A stretch of DNA of 19,449 bases, from NCBI GenBank assembly GCA_903925445.1, contig CAIYFE010000357.1:1-19449 (forward strand), written 5' to 3'. Origin of the DNA: an uncultured Burkholderiales bacterium. Lineage in GTDB: Bacteria > Pseudomonadota > Gammaproteobacteria > Burkholderiales > Burkholderiaceae_C. Of the stretch, positions 6,008 through 14,223 are shown piece by piece. Below the pieces are notes generated by a model. The model saw nothing but the letters and a program-made list of their open reading frames with translations, searched no databases and was not told the origin of the DNA. Numbering within the stretch: position 1 is the stretch's first letter; every line of letters begins with the position of its first letter. The position numbers were made by a program, and so were the translations under genes.

Positions 6008-7815
6008 GCCTTGGCGGCTTCCAGATTGCGCAAGCGAATGTGCAATTCGCGCAATTGTTTTTCGTCCACAGGACTAGGCGCTTGGGTGAGCAAGCACTGC
6101 GCGCGCTGGGTTTTGGGGAACGCAATCACGTCGCGAATCGACTCGGCGCCGGTCATCAAGGTGATGATGCGATCCAAGCCAAAGGCCAAACCACCGTGCG
6201 GAGGCGCGCCGTATTGCAGCGCATCCAGCAAGAAGCCAAATTTGAGTTGGGCTTCTTCGGGGCTGATCTTCAAGGCATCAAACACTTTTTGCTGCACGTC
6301 GGCGCGGTGAATACGCACCGATCCGCCGCCAATTTCCCAACCGTTGAGAACCATGTCATAGCCTTTGGCAATGCACTTCTCAGGGGCCGTGACCATCCAG
6401 TCTTCGTGACCATCTTTGGGGGCGGTAAAGGGATGGTGCACAGCGGTCCACCGATCTTCGTCGTCGTCGTGTTCGAACATGGGGAAGTCCACCACCCACA
6501 TCGGCGCCCAACGGTCTTCGAACAAGCCGTTTTTCTTGCCAAATTCGCTGTGGCCAATTTTGATGCGCAACGCACCAATGGCATCGTTGACGATTTTGGC
6601 TTTGTCTGCGCCAAAGAAAATCAAGTCGCCGTCTTGCGCACCCGTGCGCTCCAGCACCGCTTTGAGCGCTGTGTCGTGAATGTTTTTGACAATGGGCGAC
6701 TGCAAGCCGTCACGGCCTTTGGCCAATTCATTGACGCGGATGTAGGCCAAGCCTTTGGCCCCGTAGATTTTGACAAACTCGGTGTAAGCATCGATCTCGC
6801 CACGGCTGATGCCCGCGCCTTCGACCGATCCATGGGGAACGCGCAAGGCCACGACCCGACCACCTTTCATGTTGGCCGCGCCCGAGAACACTTTGAAATC
6901 GACATCGGCCATGACATCGGTCAATTCTGTGAACTCCAACTTGACACGCAAATCAGGCTTGTCTGAACCATACAAACGCATCGCGTCCTGGTAGGTCATG
7001 ATGGGGAATTCGCCCAAGTCAATGTTCATGGTGTTTTGAAACACGCGTTTGATCATGCCTTGGAACATTTCGCGAATTTCCTCTTCGGTGAGGAACGACG
7101 TCTCAATATCGATCTGGGTGAATTCGGGCTGACGATCGGCACGCAAATCTTCGTCGCGGAAGCATTTGGTGATTTGGTAATAACGGTCGTAACCCGCCAC
7201 CATCAACAACTGTTTGAACAACTGAGGCGACTGGGGCAAGGCAAAAAACTGGCCATCGTGCACACGGCTGGGCACCAAGTAATCACGCGCACCTTCGGGT
7301 GTGCTCTTGGTGAGCATGGGCGTTTCGATGTCGACAAAACCATTTTCGTCGAGGTACTTGCGCACTTCCATCGCCACTTTGTAGCGCAGCATGAGATTGC
7401 GCTGCATGTAAGGACGACGCAAATCGAGCACGCGATGGGTCAAACGCGTGGTCTCCGACAAGTTGTCGTCATCGATTTGGAAGGGGGGCGTGACCGAGGC
7501 ATTGAGCACCACCAACTCGTGGCACAGCACTTCGATCTTGCCGCTTTTCAAAGCCTCATTGGTCGTGCCCTCGGGACGCGCACGCACCACGCCTTTGACT
7601 TGAATGCAAAACTCGTTGCGCAAGTCTTCGGCAATTTTGAACATCTCGGGACGGTCTGGATCGCACACCACTTGGACATAGCCCTCGCGGTCGCGCAAGT
7701 CCACAAAGATCACGCCACCGTGGTCACGGCGACGGTTGACCCAACCGCACAAAGTCACGGTTTGACCGTTCAAAGCTTCGGTCACCAGACCGCAATAGTG
7801 GGAACGCATTGCCAT
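6004..7815 (-). CDS. aspS: Aspartyl-tRNA synthetase, probably tRNA-Asp/Asn non-discriminating
   Basis: A 603-residue class II aminoacyl-tRNA synthetase that charges tRNA with aspartate. The N-terminal OB-fold anticodon domain covers about 1-110. Motif 1 is near DIETP (162-166), motif 2 is FRDEDLRADRQPEF (219-232), and motif 3 is GLAFGLDRI near the C-terminus. The bacterial GAD insertion lies between motifs 2 and 3. In the anticodon domain, His32 (RRRDHGG) and Gly83 (RPEGTTN) match the Pseudomonas-type enzyme that also charges tRNA-Asn; E. coli has Leu and Lys there. The start at 7815 (MAMRSHYCG) fits the family; the open frame continues upstream into non-homologous sequence. It is the last gene of the long leftward run, 22 bases after the DUF502 gene. 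Confidence 0.97.
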   Translation of the reverse strand: MAMRSHYCGLVTEALNGQTVTLCGWVNRRRDHGGVIFVDLRDREGYVQVVCDPDRPEMFKIAEDLRNEFCIQVKGVVRARPEGTTNEALKSGKIEVLCHELVVLNASVTPPFQIDDDNLSETTRLTHRVLDLRRPYMQRNLMLRYKVAMEVRKYLDENGFVDIETPMLTKSTPEGARDYLVPSRVHDGQFFALPQSPQLFKQLLMVAGYDRYYQITKCFRDEDLRADRQPEFTQIDIETSFLTEEEIREMFQGMIKRVFQNTMNIDLGEFPIMTYQDAMRLYGSDKPDLRVKLEFTELTDVMADVDFKVFSGAANMKGGRVVALRVPHGSVEGAGISRGEIDAYTEFVKIYGAKGLAYIRVNELAKGRDGLQSPIVKNIHDTALKAVLERTGAQDGDLIFFGADKAKIVNDAIGALRIKIGHSEFGKKNGLFEDRWAPMWVVDFPMFEHDDDEDRWTAVHHPFTAPKDGHEDWMVTAPEKCIAKGYDMVLNGWEIGGGSVRIHRADVQQKVFDALKISPEEAQLKFGFLLDALQYGAPPHGGLAFGLDRIITLMTGAESIRDVIAFPKTQRAQCLLTQAPSPVDEKQLRELHIRLRNLEAAKA

Positions 7816-7837
7816 TTTTGAGTTGCTCTTGGTTAAA

Positions 7838-8452
7838 TTAATGTTCAGAAGAATTCGTGGGTGACACCGCACCCATAGAAATCACGTAAGTCAGCGCCTC
7901 ATCCACCGACAAGTCCAAAAACTTGACTTCATCGCGGGGCACCATCAAAAAGAAACCGCTGGTCGGGTTGGGCGTGGTGGGCACATACACACTGACAAAA
8001 TCGCCAGCCAATTTGTCTGCCACTTCGCCCGTTGGCGCGCCGGTTTGAAAAGCCACCGTCCACACGCCAGCGCGAGGGTATTGCACCAACAAGGCTTGTC
8101 GAAACGCGTTGCCGTTGCTGGCAAACAAGGTGTCAGAAACTTTTTTGACGCTGGTGTAAATGGACTTGACCACAGGAATGTGGGTGAACAACTTGTCCCA
8201 ATAACGCATGACAAAGCGCCCCACCACGTTGGAGACCAACGCACCGGTGATGAGCAAAGTCAAAAACACCAACACCACACCCAAGCCAGTGATTGCGCGC
8301 ATCGAGGCCAACACATCGGTGGGCAACACTTGCGAGGCGGCGCTCAAGAAAACGCCATCCATCATGCCCACCAGCCAAGTCAGCACCCACACGGTAATGA
8401 CCAAAGGCGTCCAGACCAACAGGCCGGCGAACAAATATTTTTTAAAAGGCAT
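7838..8452 (-). CDS. DUF502 family inner-membrane protein
   Basis: A 204-residue protein of the DUF502 family. Two membrane segments are visible at about 6-32 (AGLLVWTPLVITVWVLTWLV) and 53-78 (LGVVLVFLTLLITGALV), followed by a soluble domain rich in beta strands. The motif IPVVKSIYTSVKKV (about 92-105) and the later FVSVYVPTTPNPTSGF are characteristic of the family. The function is not established. In betaproteobacteria the gene commonly sits between an fmdB-like gene and aspS, as here, with gaps of 23 and 22 bases, so it is probably co-transcribed with both. That neighbourhood does not by itself assign a role. Confidence 0.9.
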   Translation of the reverse strand: MPFKKYLFAGLLVWTPLVITVWVLTWLVGMMDGVFLSAASQVLPTDVLASMRAITGLGVVLVFLTLLITGALVSNVVGRFVMRYWDKLFTHIPVVKSIYTSVKKVSDTLFASNGNAFRQALLVQYPRAGVWTVAFQTGAPTGEVADKLAGDFVSVYVPTTPNPTSGFFLMVPRDEVKFLDLSVDEALTYVISMGAVSPTNSSEH

Positions 8453-8475
8453 GGGGGCTTTCAGACGTCGTCAAA

Positions 8476-8784
8476 TCAGTGGCAAGCGCACGATGCGCCA
8501 CAACCACCCGCAGCGGAAGAATCGCTGGCCGCGGTGGTTGATGTGGAAGTTTCACCCGAAGACGTGTCCGTCGAAGTCGCAGGCGCCGAAGTGGCACCCG
8601 ATCCCCCGCGAAAATCTGTCGCATACCAACCCGAACCTTTGAGCTGAAAGCCCGCAGCAGTCAGTTGCTTGGAAAACGTAGGTTTGCCACACGCGGGGCA
8701 ATCGCTCAGTGGGGCATCAGAAATTTTTTGCAACACATCCTTGGCATGGCCGCAGGACGCGCATTTGTAGGCATAAATGGGCAT
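8476..8784 (-). CDS. FmdB-type zinc ribbon protein with Cys/His C-terminal tail
   Basis: A 102-residue putative regulatory protein of the FmdB/CxxC_CXXC_SSSS family. The N-terminal zinc ribbon begins MPIYAYKC with cysteine pairs C8-x2-C11 and C29-x2-C32, followed by the family segment SGWYATDF. Residues 60-93 are a low-complexity Ser/Thr/Ala/Gly linker. The protein ends with a second small cluster, Cys95, Cys99, Cys101 and His102 (GGCGASCACH), which looks able to bind metal. The start MPIYAYK at 8784 was chosen because it is the invariant family start. The molecular role is unknown. It lies 48 bases after the symporter gene and 23 before the DUF502 gene. Confidence 0.9.
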   Translation of the reverse strand: MPIYAYKCASCGHAKDVLQKISDAPLSDCPACGKPTFSKQLTAAGFQLKGSGWYATDFRGGSGATSAPATSTDTSSGETSTSTTAASDSSAAGGCGASCACH

Positions 8785-8832
8785 GGCAGGAACTTCTGTC
8801 AAAACCCGCAATTATAGGCGGGGGGCAAGGTT

Positions 8833-10278
8833 TCAAGAGACGCCAACCAATTCATGATGGCTGGCGTGGCTGTTGCGGATCCACTGCGGCGCCAACGAAC
8901 CCGCCAACATGCCCACCAAACTTGCTGCCAAGCCGGCCAACTGAGCAGGAAAGAATTCACCTGCCGCGCTGAAAACAAAAATCGCCCACACGCCCGAACC
9001 CAAAACAATGGCCAAAATTGCGCCTTGGGTGCTGGCACGTTTCCAATACAGGCCGAAAGTCAAGGGCACAAAAGCGCCAACCAAAGGCACTTGGTAAGCG
9101 TTGGACACCATTTCATAAATTGACGTGCCTTGCATGAAGATGGCATAGACCAACACCAACACGCTGAACACCAGCACCGTCACGCGCATGGCACGCAACT
9201 CCTGCTGGTCGGTTTGGTTGGGGTTGAATTGGCGCCAAATGTTTTCAGTGAACGTCACACTCGGCGCCAACAAGGTGGCCGATGCGCACGATTTGATGGC
9301 CGAGAGCAACGCGCCAAAAAACATCACCTGCATGACAAAAGGCATTTGCTCCATCACCAAAGTGGGCAAAACACGCTGAGGGTCTTCAGCCATGAGGGTT
9401 TGCGTCTTCTCCGGCATGATGATCATGGCGCTGACTACCAAAAACATGGGCACAAATGCAAACAAGATGTAGCAAACGCCACCAATCACCGGCCCTTTGG
9501 TGGCGGAGTTGATGTTGTTGGCTGACATCACGCGTTGGAACACGTCTTGCTGCGGAATCGAACCAAACATGATGGTGACCGCTGCGCCCACAAAAAACAG
9601 CCATTCCTTCAAATCAGGCTCGGGCAAGAAATGAAACATGTCTTTGCTGATGGCCAGCGCCAGCACTTTGTCTGCCCCGCCGGCTTCGCTGGAGGCAAAC
9701 ACCGCCAAGATGGACAGTCCCACCACCAAAATGATCATTTGCATGAAATCGGTGATCGCCACCGACCACATCCCACCAAACAAGGTGTAGGCCAAGATGG
9801 ACACCACGCCAATTACCATGCCCACCGACATGCTGATCGCGCCATTAGAGAGCACATTGAACACCAAGCCCAATGCCGTCACCTGCGCCGACACCCATCC
9901 CAAGTAGCTCAACATGATGATCACGGTGCAAACCACCTCCACGATGCGTCCATAGCGTTCGCGGTAGAAATCGCTGATCGTCAGCAGCGTCATGCGGTAC
10001 AAACGCCCTGCAAAAAACAACCCCACCAAGATCAAGCACAGACCCGCGCCAAACGGGTCTTCGATCACGCCATGCAAACCGCCATTGACAAATTTGGCGG
10101 GAATTCCCAACACCGTCTCTGAACCAAACCACGTGGCAAACGTGGTGGTCACGATCATGGCCAAGGGCAAATGCCGTCCTGCAATGGCAAAGTCAGCCGA
10201 GTTGTGAACTTTCTTGGCTGCCAACAAGCCAATCGCAATCGTGACCAGCAAATAAGCAATGACGAGTGTGAGAAGCAC
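8833..10278 (-). CDS. Sodium:solute symporter (SSS family)
   Basis: A 481-residue polytopic membrane protein of the sodium:solute symporter (LeuT-fold SSS) family, with about 12-13 hydrophobic segments and no cytoplasmic domain. Family marks include the N-terminal NSADFAIAGRHLP, the segment TLFGGMWSVAITDFMQ, the segment GSIPQQDVFQRVMSA, and a serine-rich helix GALLSAIKSCASATLL that would hold the second Na+ site. The substrate cannot be inferred; the family carries proline, pantothenate, acetate, sugars and others. The start is GTG at 10278, with GGAG about 8 bases upstream. The gene follows ubiB by 15 bases, so it is probably transcribed with the ubi genes, although nothing links its transport function to ubiquinone. 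Confidence 0.93.
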   Translation of the reverse strand: MLLTLVIAYLLVTIAIGLLAAKKVHNSADFAIAGRHLPLAMIVTTTFATWFGSETVLGIPAKFVNGGLHGVIEDPFGAGLCLILVGLFFAGRLYRMTLLTISDFYRERYGRIVEVVCTVIIMLSYLGWVSAQVTALGLVFNVLSNGAISMSVGMVIGVVSILAYTLFGGMWSVAITDFMQMIILVVGLSILAVFASSEAGGADKVLALAISKDMFHFLPEPDLKEWLFFVGAAVTIMFGSIPQQDVFQRVMSANNINSATKGPVIGGVCYILFAFVPMFLVVSAMIIMPEKTQTLMAEDPQRVLPTLVMEQMPFVMQVMFFGALLSAIKSCASATLLAPSVTFTENIWRQFNPNQTDQQELRAMRVTVLVFSVLVLVYAIFMQGTSIYEMVSNAYQVPLVGAFVPLTFGLYWKRASTQGAILAIVLGSGVWAIFVFSAAGEFFPAQLAGLAASLVGMLAGSLAPQWIRNSHASHHELVGVS

Positions 10279-10293
10279 AGGCCAACTCCGCGT

Positions 10294-11859
10294 TTAGATG
10301 AAAGGAAATAAATGAACGATCAACTGCATGACCGCCATCCCCGCCAAAAACCCAAACCCTGTCCACAACAGACGTTGCAACAGTTGGTTGGTGCGACGCT
10401 GCTCTTGCAGCAAAGCTTGTAAAGCAGGGTTGTCGCTTTGGCGGTGTTTTAAAAAGTCGTGGATCAAGCGCGGCATCTCGGGCAGCAACTTGGCGTAACG
10501 CGGGGCTTCGGCTCGCAATTGATCCCAAAGTTTTTTGGGACCCACTTGTTCGAGCATCCACTTTTCCAAGAACGGTTTGGCCGTGCTCCACAAGTCCAAG
10601 TTGGGATCGAGCTCGCGCCCCAAGCCTTCGATGTTGAGCAAGGTTTTTTGCAGCAAGACAAGCTGCGGTTGAATTTCCACATTGAAGCGACGCGAGGTCT
10701 GAAACAAGCGCATGAGCACCATGCCCAAGGAAATTTCCTTCAGCGGGCGATCAAAGTAAGGCTCACACACCGCCCTAACAGCCGACTCCAACTCATCCAC
10801 CCGCGTGTCCGCAGGCACCCAGCCCGATTCGATGTGCAACTCGGCCACCCGCTTGTAATCGCGGCGGAAAAAAGCCGTGAAGTTTTGGGCCAAATACTCT
10901 TTGTCAAACTCAGTCAGCGTGCCCACGATGCCAAAGTCCAGCGACACATAACGCCCAAAGGTGTCTGGCGCCAAGCTGACTTGGATGTTGCCCGGGTGCA
11001 TGTCGGCGTGAAAAAAACCATCGCGAAACACTTGCGTGAAGAAAATCGTCACCCCATCGCGCGCGAGTTTTGAAACGTCAACGCCGGCTTCGCGCAAACG
11101 CTCAATTTGGCTGATGGGCACGCCTTTCATGCGCTCCATCACGATCACGTCGGTGTGGCAAAAGTCCCAGAACATTTCTGGAATCAACACCAAGTCCAAG
11201 CCTTCCATGTTGCGACGCAGCTGAGCGGCGTTGGCGGCTTCTCGCACCAAATCCAGTTCATCGTGCAAGTACTTGTCAAATTCGGCCACCACTTCGCGGG
11301 GTTTGAGCCGTTTGCCATCCACCGACAGGCGATCGACCCAGCCGGCCAGCATGCGCATCAAGCTCAAGTCTTTGTCGATGACGGTCAACATGCCGGGGCG
11401 CAAAACCTTGACGGCCACTTCACGGGTCTGCCCGCTGCGGTCTTGGATGACCGCAAAGTGAACCTGCGCAATGGAGGCGCTGGCCACGGGCTCGTGCTCA
11501 AAAGAAACAAAAATCTCGTCCAATTTGCGACCAAACGAACGCTCAATGGTTTGCACCGCAATCGCAGTTGCAAACGGTGGCACGCGGTCTTGCAACTTGG
11601 CCAACTCCTCGGCAATGTCGGGCGCCAGCAAATCGCGTCGGGTCGAGAGCACTTGTCCGAATTTGACAAAAATCGGCCCCAAACGCTCCAAAGCCTCGCG
11701 CAAACGCTGGCCGCGAGGCGCTTGCAAATTGCGCCCCAAGGACACACAGCGCCCCAACAAACGCAAGCTCGGACTTTTGAAACTGTTGAGCACCAACTCG
11801 TCCAGCCCGTAACGCAAGACGATGAAGACAATGAACACCCCCCGAAACAAGCGACTCAT
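10294..11859 (-). CDS. ubiB: UbiB, atypical kinase-like ATPase for ubiquinone biosynthesis
   Basis: A 521-residue member of the UbiB/ADCK (ABC1) protein-kinase-like family, which supports ubiquinone synthesis by ATP-dependent extraction or handling of lipid precursors. Visible motifs are the family KxGQ (Lys66-Phe-Gly-Gln69, FVKFGQVLSTRRDLL), the alanine-rich nucleotide loop ASASIAQVH (127-134), the ATP-site Lys151 (VAVKVLRPG), HADMHPGN (284-291) and the DFG motif (308-310). A C-terminal hydrophobic segment (about 497-521) should anchor it in the inner membrane. The start codon overlaps the ubiJ stop as ATGA, so the two are translationally coupled. Length and motifs are normal for the family. 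Confidence 0.96.
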   Translation of the reverse strand: MSRLFRGVFIVFIVLRYGLDELVLNSFKSPSLRLLGRCVSLGRNLQAPRGQRLREALERLGPIFVKFGQVLSTRRDLLAPDIAEELAKLQDRVPPFATAIAVQTIERSFGRKLDEIFVSFEHEPVASASIAQVHFAVIQDRSGQTREVAVKVLRPGMLTVIDKDLSLMRMLAGWVDRLSVDGKRLKPREVVAEFDKYLHDELDLVREAANAAQLRRNMEGLDLVLIPEMFWDFCHTDVIVMERMKGVPISQIERLREAGVDVSKLARDGVTIFFTQVFRDGFFHADMHPGNIQVSLAPDTFGRYVSLDFGIVGTLTEFDKEYLAQNFTAFFRRDYKRVAELHIESGWVPADTRVDELESAVRAVCEPYFDRPLKEISLGMVLMRLFQTSRRFNVEIQPQLVLLQKTLLNIEGLGRELDPNLDLWSTAKPFLEKWMLEQVGPKKLWDQLRAEAPRYAKLLPEMPRLIHDFLKHRQSDNPALQALLQEQRRTNQLLQRLLWTGFGFLAGMAVMQLIVHLFPFI

Positions 11860-12431
11860 GCGGGTGTCACCTTGTTGGGAAATTTGGTTTTCACGAAATC
11901 ACGCAAAGCATCCAAACACTTGCGAACGTTTTGTGCCACGGCATGCGCAGGGGCATCGCCGATGAGTCGCGCCAAATCTTCTTCGGGCTCCCAACGCACG
12001 TGATCGAACAACCAATTGACCTCAGCCGCCAGCTGCACATCGCCCTCGATGCGGATGGCGGGTTTGTCACCTTGTGCCAGGGTTTTGACCAACGCCAGTG
12101 GCGAGGTTTCGTTGACGCGCAACACCAAGTCTGCGGCGCGGGTCGAGGTCGAAGGCGCCACCAATTCGAGCAAACCGGCTGGCGTGAATTGGCATTGAAA
12201 CACTTGATCGCGCCAACACACTTGCAGCACCCGTCCCTTTTGGCGCTGCAAACGATCCCGCGCGGCGGGCTCTTGCATCAACACGTGATTCAAAAAGAGC
12301 ACCATGCGCTGCTGTACTTCGTGGATCAACCAAGGCGCGGGCACCATGGCCTGCGCCAAGTTGGGAGGAAGTTGGGCACGCAAGGTATCGGCAGCTTGTG
12401 CCAACCAAGAAAAAGGGGGCTGTGTAGACAT
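11856..12431 (-). CDS. ubiJ: UbiJ, SCP2-domain ubiquinone biosynthesis accessory factor
   Basis: A 191-residue protein with an SCP2-type lipid-binding domain in its centre (about 55-140, including the RAADLVLRVNETSP and IRIEGDVQLAAEVNWLF segments) and a helical C-terminus. UbiJ binds ubiquinone intermediates and organises the soluble Ubi complex in Proteobacteria. The call rests on the fold-like pattern, the length near 200 residues, and the position: immediately before ubiB with a four-base overlap, and downstream of ubiE, with a Tim44-like gene inserted between. It is 43 bases after that gene. The sequence is weakly conserved, as is usual for UbiJ, so context carries much of the weight. Confidence 0.88.
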   Translation of the reverse strand: MSTQPPFSWLAQAADTLRAQLPPNLAQAMVPAPWLIHEVQQRMVLFLNHVLMQEPAARDRLQRQKGRVLQVCWRDQVFQCQFTPAGLLELVAPSTSTRAADLVLRVNETSPLALVKTLAQGDKPAIRIEGDVQLAAEVNWLFDHVRWEPEEDLARLIGDAPAHAVAQNVRKCLDALRDFVKTKFPNKVTPA

Positions 12432-12474
12432 AGCCCCCGATTATTCCATTCTTAACTCGAATGATGTCATACGG

Positions 12475-13449
12475 TCATTGCAAAGCCTGCACGCCCGCCA
12501 CCAGCCAACCGGCGCTGCCGTCTTTGGGCTTGGCCAAATTCCAAACTTCTCTGAAAGGCGCAGGGCCCACAGACAAGTCTTCACGCACCATGCCAGAAAA
12601 TTCCACACTGGCCATGTGGGTCGCGCCCAAGTCTTCGATGCCCAGCAACTTGGCCTCCAACATGACCACATCGGTGTGATTGACTTGCCCGTTGGCGCTG
12701 GCCTCGCGCTCGGCCAACTGCTGCTTGATTTCATCCAGCATGCTGTCGGTCATCATGGCGCGCAAGGTCGCGATGTCGGCGCTGTCCCAGGCTTTTTGCA
12801 AGGTCAAGAAGTTGTCCTTGGCAGCTTGCACAAAACCCGCGGTATCAAACCCCGCTGGAATGCCCCAGGTTGACTCGGTCGACCCCAAGGCCGAACCAAT
12901 CATGCTGCCTTGCGTGGGGTGGTAGCTTGGATCGGTGTCCACAGGACGCGCCGACGAATCGTTGCCCACATTGCGCGGGTTGTACTGCGGCAAGGTATTG
13001 GGCGAAGCAGATGTGCCCGCTGCTTCAAACGCATAGGGACTCGCATGGCTGGCATCGGCTGAGCGGCGACGCATGAGCATGCCCACCACCGCAAAGGTCA
13101 CCAAGGCGAACAAGACCACCATCAAAAACTGACCGAACTCCGCGCCAAAGCCCAAGGAATGCGCCAACCATGCCAAGCCCAGACCTGCGGCCAAACCGCC
13201 CAACATGCCACCCCAAGGACGGCTTGGGGGGGACGCAACGGGTGCTGGCGCAGGGGTGGGCGTGGGTGCGGCAGCTGGCGCTGCATTTTGCGGAGCAGGC
13301 GCAGCAGCGGGGGCTTTGGTTGCCTCTCGCTGAGTCACGCGCGTGGATTGATGACCCAAGGATTTACCAGACCCCAAACGTCGTCCGGCCTCCGCTTGCA
13401 AACTGGTCAACGCCAAAGCGAGCACCAAAATCATCGATCCAAATTTCAT
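12475..13449 (-). CDS. Tim44-like domain protein with signal/anchor region
   Basis: A 324-residue exported or membrane-anchored protein. It starts with a signal peptide (MKFGSMILVLALALTSLQAEA), then a Gly/Ser-rich part, a Pro/Ala linker (about 45-78), a glycine-rich hydrophobic stretch and a clear membrane helix (about 105-125, ending in RRR). The C-terminal 150 residues form a Tim44-like domain (GFDTAGFVQAAKDNFLTLQ; MTDSMLDEIKQQL; ending in FREVWNLAKPKDGSAGWLVAGVQAL). The start at 13449 has a strong AGGAAG ribosome binding site; a longer frame would overlap ubiE and lacks a signal peptide. It lies between ubiE and ubiJ, an arrangement seen in other Burkholderiales. Its role is unknown. Tim44 domains bind membranes in mitochondria, which makes a lipid-linked role plausible. 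Confidence 0.88.
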   Translation of the reverse strand: MKFGSMILVLALALTSLQAEAGRRLGSGKSLGHQSTRVTQREATKAPAAAPAPQNAAPAAAPTPTPAPAPVASPPSRPWGGMLGGLAAGLGLAWLAHSLGFGAEFGQFLMVVLFALVTFAVVGMLMRRRSADASHASPYAFEAAGTSASPNTLPQYNPRNVGNDSSARPVDTDPSYHPTQGSMIGSALGSTESTWGIPAGFDTAGFVQAAKDNFLTLQKAWDSADIATLRAMMTDSMLDEIKQQLAEREASANGQVNHTDVVMLEAKLLGIEDLGATHMASVEFSGMVREDLSVGPAPFREVWNLAKPKDGSAGWLVAGVQALQ

Positions 13450-13480
13450 TTCTACTTCCTTCCTCTCGCCCCCAGGCGCT

Positions 13481-14212
13481 TTAACACTTGATGCCCACAT
13501 GCAGAGCCACCACACCCGCCGACATGTTGTGCACGTCGACGTGGCCAAAACCACAGGATTTCATCAGGGCTTTGAGCTCTTCTTGTCCTGGGTGCATGCG
13601 AATGGATTCTGCCAAATAGCGATAGCTGGCATCGTCCCCCGCCACCCACTGCCCCAATTTGGGCAAGATGTTGAAGGAATACCAGTCGTAAGCCTTCTCA
13701 AAGGGTTTTGCCACTTTGGAAAACTCCAACACCAACAACTTACCTTGGGGCTTGAGCACACGGCACATTTCTTTGAGCGCCACATCTTTGTGGGTCATGT
13801 TGCGCAAACCAAAGGCCACGCTGACCAAATCAAAGTGTGCATCTGGGAACGGCAATTTTTCAGCGTCGCACACCAAAGTTGGCAACGCCCAGCCATGATC
13901 GAGCAAGCGATCACGCCCCGTGCGCAACATGGCTTCGTTGATGTCGGTGTGAAAAACACGACCTGTTTTGCCTACTTTTTTGGCAAAGGCCATGGACAAA
14001 TCGCCCGTTCCACCGGCAATGTCGAGCACTTGATCGCCCTCGTGGAGGTCAGCCACGGTGGTCGTGTAGTGTTTCCAGACGCGATGCAAGCCCATCGACA
14101 TGAGGTCGTTCATGACGTCGTACTTGGAAGCCACCGAGTCGAACACGCCCCGCACATGCTTGGCTTTTTCTTGCTCGTCCACGGTTTTGAATCCGAAATG
14201 GGTGCTGCTCAT
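13481..14212 (-). CDS. ubiE: Ubiquinone/menaquinone biosynthesis C-methyltransferase
   Basis: A 243-residue SAM-dependent methyltransferase that carries out the C-methylation step of ubiquinone synthesis (and demethylmenaquinone methylation where present). Motifs are GFKTVDEQEK near the start, VRGVFDSVASKYDVMNDLMS (20-39), SAM motif I VLDIAGGTGDLS (62-73), DAEKLPFPD (116-124), VAFGLRNMTHK (132-142) and the C-terminal GGDDASYRYLAESIRMHP-like region, here with AGDDASYRYL at 191-200. The start at 14212 (MSSTHFGFK) gives the usual family length; the open frame upstream is non-homologous and overlaps the DUF971 gene. It lies 11 bases after the DUF971 gene and 31 before the Tim44-like gene. Confidence 0.97.
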   Translation of the reverse strand: MSSTHFGFKTVDEQEKAKHVRGVFDSVASKYDVMNDLMSMGLHRVWKHYTTTVADLHEGDQVLDIAGGTGDLSMAFAKKVGKTGRVFHTDINEAMLRTGRDRLLDHGWALPTLVCDAEKLPFPDAHFDLVSVAFGLRNMTHKDVALKEMCRVLKPQGKLLVLEFSKVAKPFEKAYDWYSFNILPKLGQWVAGDDASYRYLAESIRMHPGQEELKALMKSCGFGHVDVHNMSAGVVALHVGIKC

Positions 14213-14223
14213 GGTGGGGTCCG

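Noticed and set aside
6040..6966. Long open frame of about 308 codons on the plus strand opposite aspS
   Set aside because: It is antisense to a clear aspS reading frame; its translation shows no family motif and only mirrors codon bias of the real gene.
13261..13320. Ala/Pro-rich repetitive stretch considered as a DNA repeat
   Set aside because: It is the low-complexity linker (PAPAP-type) of the Tim44-like protein, a common feature, and not a mobile or regulatory repeat.
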